A stretch of 64,000 bases of DNA from Zhenhengia yiwuensis (GCF_014384995.1 NZ_JACRSY010000022.1:1-64000), one strand, 5' to 3'; numbered from the stretch's first letter, positions 34,863 through 44,258 are shown. Notes: generated by a model from the letters alone, not told the origin. A program made the numbers and translations.

Positions 34863-35954
34863 TTATAGACCTAATCTATATTCACTTTGACCAATGCGAA
34901 TCTTATCATGATTAGAAAGCTTCATTTCACCTCTTACTCTCTGTCCATTAATGTATGTACCATTTGTAGAATTTAAATCTAGTATATAAAGCTCTTGATT
35001 TCTTTGATAAATCTTACAGTGATTTCCTGATACTGTCATATCTCCCTCAATAGTCCAGTGATGATAACCTGTATTTCTACCAATAGTTAAATAACCATCA
35101 AGTACAAATCTTTTATTTTCATCTTTTTGAGTAGCACTTACTTTATAGAAGTTTAAAATAACAGGTACGGATCCTTCTGCATAGCTTGTTTCTGATACGA
35201 TTTGTGTATTTTGTTGCTGCACTAGTTTATCTTCAGCAAACTGCTTATACTTTTCTGCTTCTAATTCCTCACTTTTTTGTTTGAGCTGACTAATAATTTT
35301 TTCTAAATGGGGTTCTTCCTTGAGGCTACTTGCTACTTCTGCTGGTTGTAGATTTTCTACTTGTCCCCTTGCCTGCTCCTGATTTTGCACTTCTACTTGC
35401 GGTATTTTTTCTAGGGGTGGATTTATCTCCTCCACTAGTGGTTCGTTTACTTGAAGCTGACTTGCTCCTTGTTGTGGTTTTTCCTGTGGCCATCTTACTT
35501 CTTCCACCAGTTGTTCTCTTACCTGAGACTGACTTACTTTTTCTGCTTGCTGTTTGCTTTCCTCTAGTTGATTTGGCTCCTGCACTTGCTGCTTGCTTTC
35601 CTGCCCCTGATTTAGTGTTTTTTCTACTGGCTGTAACCTTTCCTCTACCTGCTGTGTGCTTACTTGCGGCTGATTTACCTCTTGAACTTCCTCCTGTTTG
35701 ACTGGTGGTACTTCCCTCTGAACTTTTCTTACTTCTTGTGGTTCTTGATTTTCTTCTGATACTACTTTTTCGCCCATCTTCTCGGCTTTTTTTGCTTCTT
35801 TTTTTTTAAGTTTACGTTCTCTTTTTGCTTCTCTCTTTGCGTCACGTTTTGCAGCACCTGCTAAATATATGGCAACAGGTATGAGAGAAATAAGAATCCC
35901 TATTATACCACCTACTGCGGCGTACTGCATCAAGTCAATTGAAGTGTCCATCAT
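34863..35954 (-). CDS. Membrane-anchored FHA-domain protein with a Gln/Glu-rich linker
   Basis: 363 residues. A transmembrane helix (about 8-30) and a strongly basic stretch (KRDAKREAKRERKLKKKEAK) come first. A linker of about 180 residues (55-235) is rich in Q, E, V and P with repeated motifs such as QVEE and LVEE. A C-terminal FHA domain (about 270-363) follows, with IGRN, SGNHCKIY and LNSTNGTYING, which bind phosphothreonine. The FHA domain lies inside the cell, tethered by the linker. No kinase or phosphatase gene is adjacent. The linker repeats can make this locus length-variable. Confidence 0.8.
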   Translation of the reverse strand: MMDTSIDLMQYAAVGGIIGILISLIPVAIYLAGAAKRDAKREAKRERKLKKKEAKKAEKMGEKVVSEENQEPQEVRKVQREVPPVKQEEVQEVNQPQVSTQQVEERLQPVEKTLNQGQESKQQVQEPNQLEESKQQAEKVSQSQVREQLVEEVRWPQEKPQQGASQLQVNEPLVEEINPPLEKIPQVEVQNQEQARGQVENLQPAEVASSLKEEPHLEKIISQLKQKSEELEAEKYKQFAEDKLVQQQNTQIVSETSYAEGSVPVILNFYKVSATQKDENKRFVLDGYLTIGRNTGYHHWTIEGDMTVSGNHCKIYQRNQELYILDLNSTNGTYINGQRVRGEMKLSNHDKIRIGQSEYRLGL

Positions 35955-36303
35955 CTATCGTGTCCTTCCTATTATACAAAAATATTATGTTATATATTTT
36001 AACATAATCTGTAAAAATTACTACTAATTCTGCCATACTTTCATTTTTCCTATTTCCCTATTCCCCCAGCTATAATAAGGAACAAAAACATATTCTTGTT
36101 GATTAGGGCACTTGGCGATCACTTCTACAATACCTCTCGAAACACCTGACATTTCTGCTATTTCTTTAATTGTTACAACCACTTTTATTCTTCTCCTCTA
36201 GTATTATTGTGCACGCCACACAATTACCAAACTAATTTTTTCTCAAAATTATAAGTTATTCAATCTATCATCTGTAATTTATAATAATCTACACTAAAGT
36301 CAC
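35955..36303. other. Intergenic region containing a fusion fossil
   Basis: About 350 bases between the FHA gene and the sulfatase terminator. It holds the 52-codon remnant at 36024-36182 and otherwise AT-rich DNA. Confidence 0.5.
36024..36182 (-). pseudogene. Fossil fusion of a LacI-type regulator start with a GH127-like C-terminus
   Basis: A 52-codon frame on the minus strand starts at a GTG with GAGGAGA nine bases upstream. Its first 20 residues, VVVTIKEIAEMSGVSRGIVE, are the beginning of a LacI-type helix-turn-helix. It then switches to CPNQQEYVFVPYYSWGNREI and GKMKVWQN. The P-Y-Y-x-W-x-N-R...M-x-V-W pattern is the C-terminal signature I know from GH127/DUF1680 beta-L-arabinofuranosidases. 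A deletion from inside a regulator gene to near the end of a following glycosidase gene explains this best. It could be translated, but is unlikely to function. Confidence 0.5.
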
Positions 36304-36351
36304 AAAACACCTCCTTAAGGTGACTTCTACATCATCTTAAGGAGGTGTTTT
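36304..36351 (-). terminator. Terminator of the sulfatase gene
   Basis: AAAACACCTCCTTAAG / CTTAAGGAGGTGTTTT, extendable to 20 bp with one mismatch, just after the stop codon. Confidence 0.85.
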
Positions 36352-36354
36352 ATC

Positions 36355-37686
36355 TTATACTGATTCAGCTGGTAAAATAACAGGCACCTCTTCCCCTGCT
36401 TGTTTCATTCTCTCCACAAGTCTTGCCGCTAACTCTTTTCTAATTTCTTTATATGCAGCATCGCTAACTAAGTTACAAAGTTCATATGGATCTTTTTGTA
36501 AATCATAAAAGTAAGCTTCATAGTAAGTAGATGCTCCTGATTCTTTCCATGGATCACCTTGTGCTTTTACAGCGTATTTATAACGCTGAGTACGAATAGC
36601 TCTTCCAATATGACTTTCACTAATTTGCAAAAAGACTTCTTCTTGCCAGTTCTTTGCATCCCCTTGAGCCAATTTACGAATAGATTTTCCGTGATAACTT
36701 TCTGGTATAGCAATCCCTGCACAATCTAGAAGTGTAGGTGGTAAATCAATTAAACTTACTAACTCTTCTACTACTCGCCCCTTTTCAAAACCTGGTCCAT
36801 GGATGATAAGTGGGATATGTATACAACCATCATGACAAGAACGTTTATACTCACTGTTACGTGTTTTAAAGTGTGAACCATGGTCAGATGTATAAATAAT
36901 AATAGTATTATCATAAATACCTTTTTCTTTTAGTGTATCTACGAGTCTTCCTATATTATAGTCTAAGCTATGGCAACATCCTAAGTAATCTGGATATTGT
37001 GCTTCCCAATCGCCTTTTCCTTCTGGTAAATCTCCTGGTTTTTCATAGTTTTTAAAACGTTCTTTACTTCCATCAGGCCCTTCATAACGATTACGGTCAT
37101 TTTGATGGTGAGGCTCTATTTGTGATACAAATAAGAAGAATGGGTTATCACTTTCTTTATTGCGGATATAATCAAGTGCATAATTATTGATACAGTCTGC
37201 ACGGTATCCTATAAATTCTACCTTCTCATTGTTTTTATCAAATACATACCCATTGTAGCCATGTGAAGTAAATTCTAATACATCTGAAGCCATCCAATAA
37301 TCTTTATAGCCCCCCCTTCTTTCCTTTGGAATAGCTGCTTTTTCATAATGCATATTGGTACCATTATCACTTGCTAAATGCCATTTACCCACATAAGCCG
37401 TTTCATACCCTGCTTCATTAAAATAATCTGCTAGCATCTTCTGCGTAAAATCTGGTGCAATAGCATTTGTAAAGCATCCTGTAGCTGTAGCATACTGTCC
37501 AAGCTGCAAGCATGATCTTGCTGGTCCACATACAGGTTGGCAAGTGAAGGCTCCATTGAACCTTGTCCCCATTTCAGCTAACTTATCTAAGTTTGGTGTT
37601 ACATCTAATTTTTGTCCATAACATCCTAGAGTGTCCCATCTTTGTTGGTCAGAAAAATAAAAAATAATATTAGGTCTCTTATCCAT
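36355..37686 (-). CDS. Sulfatase (Cys-type, formylglycine-dependent)
   Basis: 443 residues. An N-terminal metal Asp (FSDQQ) is followed by the maturation motif C-G-P-A-R at residues 53-57 in PVCGPARSCLQLGQY. The cysteine must be oxidised to formylglycine by an anaerobic sulfatase-maturating enzyme, which is not in this window. YTSDHGSH and the later metal ligands are present. There is no signal peptide, so it should desulfate imported sugars such as fragments of mucin, glycosaminoglycan or algal glycans. It is monocistronic, with AGGAG before the ATG. Confidence 0.88.
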   Translation of the reverse strand: MDKRPNIIFYFSDQQRWDTLGCYGQKLDVTPNLDKLAEMGTRFNGAFTCQPVCGPARSCLQLGQYATATGCFTNAIAPDFTQKMLADYFNEAGYETAYVGKWHLASDNGTNMHYEKAAIPKERRGGYKDYWMASDVLEFTSHGYNGYVFDKNNEKVEFIGYRADCINNYALDYIRNKESDNPFFLFVSQIEPHHQNDRNRYEGPDGSKERFKNYEKPGDLPEGKGDWEAQYPDYLGCCHSLDYNIGRLVDTLKEKGIYDNTIIIYTSDHGSHFKTRNSEYKRSCHDGCIHIPLIIHGPGFEKGRVVEELVSLIDLPPTLLDCAGIAIPESYHGKSIRKLAQGDAKNWQEEVFLQISESHIGRAIRTQRYKYAVKAQGDPWKESGASTYYEAYFYDLQKDPYELCNLVSDAAYKEIRKELAARLVERMKQAGEEVPVILPAESV

Positions 37687-38054
37687 TGTTCTACTCCTAA
37701 ATTCTTCTTTTATTTATAGGCTTGTTCTTTAACAATAGCTGCCCACGTACAGGTACTTCTTTTCTGTTTTTCCATATGACTTATAAATCATTTATAAGCC
37801 CCCTTTGTTTTCTCTATAAGCCTAAATATTTTATATGATTATACTATATCATAAATTATGTATTAAATTTGCATATTATATTTTAAAATTATCATTCTAT
37901 TTAGAAATACTGTTTTACTTAACATTTTTATAGCTACATTTTACTTTCACGTAAAAAAATTTCCTTAATTTAAAACTTTAAAAAATATATTAATTAAATA
38001 TTGACCTAGAATTTCGAAAATGCTACAGTAATAAAAAATTAAGGGGGTTTTGTA
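37687..38054. other. Divergent promoter region
   Basis: About 370 bases of AT-rich DNA between the sulfatase and glycerol-dehydrogenase-like genes, which are divergent. A 20-codon frame (37729-37791, minus strand) with AAAGGGGG before its ATG is visible but unconvincing. No regulator site was recognised. Confidence 0.4.
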
Positions 38055-39119
38055 ATGGAAAGAATAATCTGTGCACCTAGTCAATATAGCCAAGGTCAAC
38101 ATCTTATAGAAAAACTTGCTTCTTATTATAAAAAAATAGGTAATCAATCTGCCTATATTATTGTAGATTCATTTATTAACCAAACTTATCATGACATGAT
38201 TATAAAGAGCTTTGAAGTTTCACATACGCCCTACACCTTAACTGTATTCGGAAAAGAATGTTGTATGGAAGAAATTCAATTACATGTACATGCACATACT
38301 TTAAATGCCTATGATGTTGTTATAGGTATAGGTGGTGGGAAAACATTAGACACTGCCAAAGCTGTAGCACATTTTCTTCATTTACCTGTCATCATTTTGC
38401 CAACTTCTGTTTCTTCTGATGCACCTTGCAGTCAGATTTCTGCCATTTATACAGCTGATGGATGTTTCGATTACTACCTTCAGCTTGGCACTAATCCCAA
38501 TATGGTTATCGTAGATACCTCACTCATTATACAAGCACCTATCAGACTTTTTGTAGCCGGTATGGGAGATGCACTTTCTACTTATTATGAATCCTATGCC
38601 TGCTACCAGTCAGGTGCATGCTCTCAAGTAGGTGGAACAATCACTAAAGCCGCTCTTGCTCTTAGTAAACTTGCGTTAGATACATTGCTTGAAGATGGTT
38701 ATGCTGCAAAGTGTGCCATCGAGAAAAAAGTTGATTCACCTGCTGTAAACAATATTATAGAAGCTAATACTTATTTAAGTGGTGTAGGCTTTGAAAACTG
38801 CGGTCTTGCCCTTGCTCATGCTACGGCTAATGCACTTTCTAAACTACCTACTTCTACTGTTTCTCTACACGGTGAAAAGGTTGCCTTTGGTACACTACTT
38901 CAAATCATACTTGAGCAAAGACCAAAATCAGAAGTTCAATCTATTATAGGTTTTTGCTGTACTGTAGGCCTCCCAACTACCTTAACAGCTCTTGGCGTTC
39001 AAGAAGAGCAACTTCACACACTCATCCCCCTTATCTTAGAAGAACCAGGCATCAAAAATATGCCCTTTTCAATTACTTCTGATATGCTTTATGATGCACT
39101 TATCAGCTTAATACACTAG
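38055..39119 (+). CDS. gldA: Glycerol dehydrogenase-like enzyme (GldA family)
   Basis: 354 residues of the iron/zinc alcohol dehydrogenase group, close to GldA. It has the NAD-binding GIGGGKTLDTAKAVAHF, LPTSVSSDAPCSQISAIY, the metal Asp in AGMGDALSTYYE, and metal His in LALAHATANAL and SLHGEKVAFG. It interconverts glycerol or a related polyol and its ketone. The genomic setting does not show the substrate; related sugar-alcohol oxidations such as 1,2-propanediol are possible in a glycan-fermenting cell. It starts with AAGGGGG upstream. Monocistronic. Confidence 0.87.
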   Translation: MERIICAPSQYSQGQHLIEKLASYYKKIGNQSAYIIVDSFINQTYHDMIIKSFEVSHTPYTLTVFGKECCMEEIQLHVHAHTLNAYDVVIGIGGGKTLDTAKAVAHFLHLPVIILPTSVSSDAPCSQISAIYTADGCFDYYLQLGTNPNMVIVDTSLIIQAPIRLFVAGMGDALSTYYESYACYQSGACSQVGGTITKAALALSKLALDTLLEDGYAAKCAIEKKVDSPAVNNIIEANTYLSGVGFENCGLALAHATANALSKLPTSTVSLHGEKVAFGTLLQIILEQRPKSEVQSIIGFCCTVGLPTTLTALGVQEEQLHTLIPLILEEPGIKNMPFSITSDMLYDALISLIH

Positions 39120-39227
39120 CTTTATTATAAATCCAATGCTTTTATTTAAGAAACAACTCTCTCTTACATCTTTATACAACTTTAAATAAAGTTTCTTAAT
39201 AGCATTTCTCAATATAGGCTCTAAACT

Positions 39228-39274
39228 AAAAACACGCCCTGACTAGGCCACATAGCCTTTCAAGACGTGTTTTT
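39228..39274. terminator. Bidirectional terminator between gldA and the DUF6508 gene
   Basis: AAAAACACG pairs with CGTGTTTTT, with inner TGA/TCA and AGGC/GCCT pairings. Confidence 0.75.
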
Positions 39275-39278
39275 CCTT

Positions 39279-39620
39279 TTACGCTTCACTTAATGTTTTA
39301 AGTCTATATAAGAGTTTCAAAAAGATTTCTTCTTTGATTGGTTCTTCCCAAAGCTTCATAGCATAAGGCTTTTGGCAAATATAATAGCCAAACAGTGCTT
39401 TTAGCATATCCATATCAGCTGTTGGAATAAGTGCTTCATATTCTTCACCTGGTGCTTTTTCTTGTAAGTAGTTAAAATACTCTTTGTTAATTATGCCACA
39501 TTGATGGGATTCGTCTACAAATGCTGTAATTTCATCGTCTTGTCTTCTGTACCCCAGAGTAAGTACAGTTGGGTCTTCAAAATACGGAATAAATTTTAAT
39601 AAACGAGCATAGTTGTTCAT
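39279..39620 (-). CDS. DUF6508-like small protein
   Basis: 113 residues. LLKFIPYFEDP near the start, a YFNYLQEKAP-like segment and ALFGYYICQKPYAMKLWEEP fit what I know of DUF6508, a family with no known function. GGGGGAC precedes the start. It lies between two regulated metabolic units without a clear link. Confidence 0.6.
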   Translation of the reverse strand: MNNYARLLKFIPYFEDPTVLTLGYRRQDDEITAFVDESHQCGIINKEYFNYLQEKAPGEEYEALIPTADMDMLKALFGYYICQKPYAMKLWEEPIKEEIFLKLLYRLKTLSEA

Positions 39621-39814
39621 AATTTGTCCCCCTGATAGCTATTTCAGTATTTTTTTAATCATTTTAACCAAAATTAACACCTTATAATTTTGAATTAGAA
39701 GTAATTGTATAAATTATATCAGATAATTTTATAATTTTCATTATTAAAATATAATATTTTTTTAACTTATTTTATGGTAATTATTATCTAATTCTTTAAA
39801 TGTCTATAGTTTTT

Positions 39815-40579
39815 TTAATACTCAGTAGGCGATATGCCAAACTTTTTTTTAAACATTTTTGAGAAATTGAACAAATCATGATATCCTACACTCGTTGCAG
39901 CCTCTCCCGGCTTATAATCATATAATCCCATAAGCTCTGCAGCTTTTGTTAATCTAAATTCTACTAAATAAGCTTGAGGAGATTTACCCATCTTCTTTTT
40001 AAATATATTGCTGAAATAACTTCTTTCAAGTCCTAATTTTTCTGCCAAACCTTCTATAGTAATAGGCTTCATATAATTGGCCATAATATAGTTCTTCGCT
40101 TTATCGATATAGATGCTCACCGCTTCTTTGTTTTCTCTTTTTCTATCCTCTACCTGTACAAGAAGTTCATAAATTTTACTACAAATATAAAACTCTCTAC
40201 CTGTTTCAATAAGGTCACTTTCCTTTATCGCTTTAAAAATATACTCTGCTTGAGGGAGCGAAATCACATCTTCCTCAAGACATGTACGAATAGGCAAATC
40301 TAGTTCAAATCCTACCCAGCAATAATGCCATGGTTCTTTTTGATCAGCTTCATAATAGGTTACTTCAAAAGGATGAATCACAAAGATTTCACCTTGTTTA
40401 ACATTATAACTACCTCTTGAGCTTTCAAACCTTCCTTTACCAGATAACACATAATGTAATAAATAATAGGGTCTTGTAGCAGGCCCAAATGCATGTCCAT
40501 TTCTACACTTTTCTTCTCCACATAAAAGTGGCTTAATATCTTTAAAAGGATAATCCCTTAATAAAACTTCTTTAATCAT
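39815..40579 (-). CDS. AraC-family regulator of the alpha-galactosidase gene
   Basis: 254 residues. An N-terminal cupin sensor (about 20-110) includes RPYYLLHYVLSGKGRFESSR and GEIFVIHPFEVTYYEAD. A C-terminal pair of helix-turn-helix motifs follows: ITIEGLAEKLGLERSYFSNI and PGEAATSVGYHDLFNFSKMF. The start at 40579 has AGGAGA at 9 bases; the frame extends 29 codons upstream without support. It is divergent from the GH4 alpha-galactosidase, 169 bases away. This is the classic layout for MelR/RafR-type activators that respond to an alpha-galactoside, inferred here from position only. Confidence 0.85.
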   Translation of the reverse strand: MIKEVLLRDYPFKDIKPLLCGEEKCRNGHAFGPATRPYYLLHYVLSGKGRFESSRGSYNVKQGEIFVIHPFEVTYYEADQKEPWHYCWVGFELDLPIRTCLEEDVISLPQAEYIFKAIKESDLIETGREFYICSKIYELLVQVEDRKRENKEAVSIYIDKAKNYIMANYMKPITIEGLAEKLGLERSYFSNIFKKKMGKSPQAYLVEFRLTKAAELMGLYDYKPGEAATSVGYHDLFNFSKMFKKKFGISPTEY

Positions 40580-40748
40580 TTTTCCACTTCTCCTAAATTT
40601 ATTACAAATTTTATATGTACTTATTAAAACAATACGAAATAGATGTATCTTAAAGATTACACACATTATAACAAATTTATCTCACATCATCCAATTACCT
40701 ATAGTTAATTTTTTTCCTATAATAAATCCAAAGAAAGGAAGTGTAAAT

Positions 40749-42071
40749 ATGCTTAAAATTACTTTTTTAGGTGCTGGAAGCACTGTTTTTGCTCGTAACG
40801 TTCTAGGTGACTGTATGTGTAGTCCTGTACTACGCGAATGTGAGATTGCACTCTATGACATTGATGCTGAAAGATTAAATGAAAGTCACATGATACTAAA
40901 TGCTATTAATAAAGGAAAAGGAAATCCTAGTACTATTAAAACTTATCTAGGTTTAGATGCTCTAAAAGATGCTTTAAGAGATGCTCACTTTGTAGTGAAT
41001 GCTATTCAAGTAGGCGGTTATGATCCTTGTACTATTTTAGACTTTGAAATTCCTAAGAAATATGGTATTCGTCAAACCATAGCGGACACTTTAGGCATTG
41101 GAGGCATCATGCGTACCCTTCGTACAATCCCTGTTATGGAAACCTTTGCACGCGCTATGGAAGAGGTTTGCCCTGATGCATGGTTCCTGAACTACACCAA
41201 TCCAATGGCTATGCTTACAGGCTATATGCAACGCTATACAAAAATAAAAACTATAGGTCTGTGCCATAGCGTACAAACTTGTAGCCGTGAACTTCTAAAA
41301 TCTGTAGGTCTAGAAGATAAAATTGAAGGTCGCAAGGAACTTATAGCAGGTATTAACCATATGGGATGGCTTCTAGAAATCAAAGATAAAGAGGGTAATG
41401 ACCTCTATCCAGAAATTAAAAAACGTGCCAAAGCTAAGAATGCTTCTGAAAAACATCACGATATGGTACGTTTTGACTATATGGATAAACTTGGATACTA
41501 CTGCACAGAATCTAGCGAACATAATTCTGAATACAATATGTTCTATATTAAGAGCAAATACCCAGAACTTATTGATGCGTTCAATATTCCTTTAGATGAA
41601 TACCCTCGTCGCTGTGTTAATCAAATTGCTGGTTGGGAACATCAACGTGATGACTTACTTGCTCACCCAGTTCTCGAACATAATCGTAGCCAGGAATATG
41701 CTTCTTATATCATGGAAGCCCTCGTTACTAATATTCCTTATAAAATCGGTGGAAACGTACTTAACAAAGGCCATCTCATTGAAAACCTTCCTGAAGATGC
41801 CTGCGTGGAAGTGCCTTGTCTAGTAGATAATGCAGGCATTCATCCTTGCTATGTAGGTAAGCTTCCAGTACAGCTAGCAGCTATGAATATGACTAACATT
41901 AATGTTCAACTTCTCACTATAGAAGCTGCTGTTACTAAAAAGAAAGAACATATCTATCACGCTGCTATGCTAGACCCTCATACAGCTAGTGAACTTTCTA
42001 TCCCTGATATTATGGCTATGGTAGATGAACTTATAGAAGCTGAAAAAGATTGGCTTCCTGAATACCAATAA
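40749..42071 (+). CDS. melA: GH4 alpha-galactosidase (MelA-like)
   Basis: 440 residues. NAD-binding LGAGSTVFARNVLGD is near the N-terminus. The MelA-like NAIQVGGYDPCTILDFEIP and YGIRQTIADTLGIGGIMRTL follow, then NPMAMLTGYM and the Mn-binding Cys and His in GLCHSVQT and GINHMGWL. GH4 enzymes use NAD and a divalent metal for a redox-elimination mechanism. It splits melibiose or similar alpha-galactosides in the cytoplasm, giving galactose for the Leloir genes next to it. AAAGGAAG is upstream. No transporter gene is adjacent. Confidence 0.92.
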   Translation: MLKITFLGAGSTVFARNVLGDCMCSPVLRECEIALYDIDAERLNESHMILNAINKGKGNPSTIKTYLGLDALKDALRDAHFVVNAIQVGGYDPCTILDFEIPKKYGIRQTIADTLGIGGIMRTLRTIPVMETFARAMEEVCPDAWFLNYTNPMAMLTGYMQRYTKIKTIGLCHSVQTCSRELLKSVGLEDKIEGRKELIAGINHMGWLLEIKDKEGNDLYPEIKKRAKAKNASEKHHDMVRFDYMDKLGYYCTESSEHNSEYNMFYIKSKYPELIDAFNIPLDEYPRRCVNQIAGWEHQRDDLLAHPVLEHNRSQEYASYIMEALVTNIPYKIGGNVLNKGHLIENLPEDACVEVPCLVDNAGIHPCYVGKLPVQLAAMNMTNINVQLLTIEAAVTKKKEHIYHAAMLDPHTASELSIPDIMAMVDELIEAEKDWLPEYQ

Positions 42072-42082
42072 TCTTCCAAATA

Positions 42083-42128
42083 AAAAAGGGAGGATTGCAA
42101 AATAAAATTTGCAATCCTCCCTTTTTTA
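42083..42128. terminator. Bidirectional terminator between melA and galM
   Basis: AAAAAAGGGAGGATTGCAAA / TTTGCAATCCTCCCTTTTTT with a short AT loop, flanked by A and T runs. Confidence 0.9.
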
Positions 42129-42150
42129 TTTCTATATTATAAGATACGCT

Positions 42151-43188
42151 TTACCACTCAAATTTAAAGCAACTTTCCTTTTCATACTTTTCTCCTGCTC
42201 TTAAGATGCTATCTTCTATAAAGCAGTCTTCATATCCAATAGGTAAACTCTGAGTCTCAAAACAGATTCCCATTCTTACTTTAGCCATTTCACCATTTTG
42301 TAAGTACTTTGGATCATCTGCAAAGTTCATACTATAAATCACTACTACTTTTTGATCTGTTGTTACATACATACGCCTTCTAGAAATAGGGTCCTCGTAA
42401 ACAACTGCCTGCTTACTTCCTTCACGTAATACCCATGGATGATCATAGCCTGATTGAAGTTTTGTACATTCTTCATCAATTTGTGCGCCTATACACTTTA
42501 AGTTATTAAAATTAAATGCATCTACATCTTTTACCGATAAAAGTTTTCCTGTAGGAATCGAAGCTTCATCGAGTTGTGCGATATAATCGCTACATACTTG
42601 TAAGTTATGCATGGTAACAGGCGCTTTTACATCTCCTGATAAATTGAAGTAACTGTGATTTGTTAAGTTAACTAATGTATCTTCATCACTTACTGCTTTA
42701 TAATGTATTTTTAATTCATTAGATTCTGTTAATGTATAAGTTACTTCAACTTGTACGTTACCTGGATACCCTTCTTCTAAATGGGTACTTACATAAGATA
42801 AACTAACACCCACTGCATCTGCGTGCTCGAAAGTTTCTACATTCCAAACTTTTTTATTAAAGCCTTCTAACCCACCATGAAGATTGTTTTCTCCATTATT
42901 AACTGGCAATTTATAAACTTTGTCATTGAGTGTAAATCTAGCTCCGCCAATACGTCCTGCTGTACGTCCTATAAGAGCTCCAAAACATGCTCCATCTTCT
43001 AAATAATCTTCTAAATTTCTATATCCTAATACTACATTTTCTATATTACCCTTAGCATCAGGTACCATAATCTTTGTAATGATACCACCTAAGCTCAAAA
43101 TTTCTACACTCATTTGCTGTGTATTTGTTAAGGTTATCTTTTGTGCCTGTTTAGGTCCTACCCCAATAGCTTCTCTATTTAATCGCAT
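42151..43188 (-). CDS. galM: Aldose 1-epimerase (galactose mutarotase)
   Basis: 345 residues with the GalM fold. It has GALIGRTAGRIGGARF near the N-terminus, NNGENNLHGGLEGFNKKVWN with one catalytic His, LTNHSYFNLSGD with the second, and the acid/base Glu in GICFETQSLP. It equilibrates alpha- and beta-galactose before GalK. It is encoded four bases after the LacI-type regulator, in one operon divergent from galK-galT. Confidence 0.92.
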   Translation of the reverse strand: MRLNREAIGVGPKQAQKITLTNTQQMSVEILSLGGIITKIMVPDAKGNIENVVLGYRNLEDYLEDGACFGALIGRTAGRIGGARFTLNDKVYKLPVNNGENNLHGGLEGFNKKVWNVETFEHADAVGVSLSYVSTHLEEGYPGNVQVEVTYTLTESNELKIHYKAVSDEDTLVNLTNHSYFNLSGDVKAPVTMHNLQVCSDYIAQLDEASIPTGKLLSVKDVDAFNFNNLKCIGAQIDEECTKLQSGYDHPWVLREGSKQAVVYEDPISRRRMYVTTDQKVVVIYSMNFADDPKYLQNGEMAKVRMGICFETQSLPIGYEDCFIEDSILRAGEKYEKESCFKFEW

Positions 43189-43192
43189 CTTC

Positions 43193-44173
43193 TCACCTCA
43201 CACTATCCCTTTGAATAAGAGCAGTTGGAATTGTTACTTTCTTATGCAAACTTCTCCCTGTTGTAAGTTGTTCAATCAAAAGCTCGACCCCTGTTTCAGC
43301 CATAAATTCTGTATAAACTTTAACTGTTGTAAGCGCTGGTGTTAAAAATTGTGCTGTTTTAATATCGTCAAAACCTAAAATACTTATATCTTCTGGAATA
43401 GAAAGTCCTGCATCAAATATAGCCTTATAAGCTCCTATAGCCATAGGATCACTAGCAATAAAAACAGCAGTTGGTCTATCTTTTTCTTTTAGTAGTTTAC
43501 CCATAAGGCGGTGTCCATCTTCATAAGTAAAACTTCCTTTTAAAATCCATTTCTCTTTTACAGCTTCTTTTTGTGCCATCCATTTTCTATAGGCTATTTC
43601 CCTACAGTCATCTAGTTTCTGCTTATCTTTATTAATGAATTCTTCTCCACCAATAAAGGCTATTTTTTTATGTCCAAGCTTTTCTAAATAGTTTAAAGCT
43701 TCTTCTACCCCACCCTCATAATCTGCAATAACACTATCATAACGCTTTGGTGCAGGTGAACAATCTAAAAATACAATATGTGGCGAAAGAGCTTCTATTT
43801 CTTTAATATCCTCTTCACCAAACTTACCAATTGCCACAAGTCCATCAATTACTTTTTCTTCATTTAAATGATTAATATTGACGTACTGTACGTCAAGTTC
43901 CTGACATTTCTTCTCTACTGCCAATCTAATAGACAAATAGTAAGGGTCCCCCACCTCTTCTTTTTGACTATACCAATTTGCAATACCTATTGTATACTGT
44001 TTTGATTTAGATCTACGTGTTCGTGTAGGCGTGTAATTTAAGGCTTCTGCAGTTTCAAAAATCTTCTTTCTTGTCTCTTCTGACACACTCATATTCTGGT
44101 CAAAATTAAGTACACGGGAAACTGTAGCTACACATACACCTACCTGAGCTGCGATGTCTTTAATAGTTGCCAT
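43193..44173 (-). CDS. galR: LacI/GalR-family regulator of the galactose genes
   Basis: 326 residues. The helix-turn-helix ATIKDIAAQVGVCVATVSRV (about 1-20) is followed by the GalR-type effector domain (ADYEGGVEEALNYLEKLGHK, SILGFDDIKTAQFLTPALTT). It is divergent from galK-galT and cotranscribed with galM, so autoregulation and control of both units is the simplest view. An inverted repeat in the shared 179-base region is a possible operator. AGAGGT precedes the start. Confidence 0.87.
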   Translation of the reverse strand: MATIKDIAAQVGVCVATVSRVLNFDQNMSVSEETRKKIFETAEALNYTPTRTRRSKSKQYTIGIANWYSQKEEVGDPYYLSIRLAVEKKCQELDVQYVNINHLNEEKVIDGLVAIGKFGEEDIKEIEALSPHIVFLDCSPAPKRYDSVIADYEGGVEEALNYLEKLGHKKIAFIGGEEFINKDKQKLDDCREIAYRKWMAQKEAVKEKWILKGSFTYEDGHRLMGKLLKEKDRPTAVFIASDPMAIGAYKAIFDAGLSIPEDISILGFDDIKTAQFLTPALTTVKVYTEFMAETGVELLIEQLTTGRSLHKKVTIPTALIQRDSVR

Positions 44174-44258
44174 ATATACCTCTTCTCTAATTTACTCTTT
44201 TTTACTTTTAGTATATTACATTCTTACTAGTCTTTCAATATTATATTTTTTATTCTTA

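Noticed and set aside
35230..35760. CRISPR-like repeat array in the Q/E-rich part of the FHA gene
   Set aside because: The repetition is in degenerate codons for Q, E, V and P, with irregular unit lengths and no constant repeat or spacer.
36336..36351. AAGGAGG-containing sequence at the sulfatase end
   Set aside because: It is one arm of the terminator stem; no start codon follows it in a coding frame.
37729..37791. 20-codon frame upstream of the sulfatase gene
   Set aside because: A G-rich stretch is present before the ATG, but a frame this short is expected by chance and its composition shows nothing specific.
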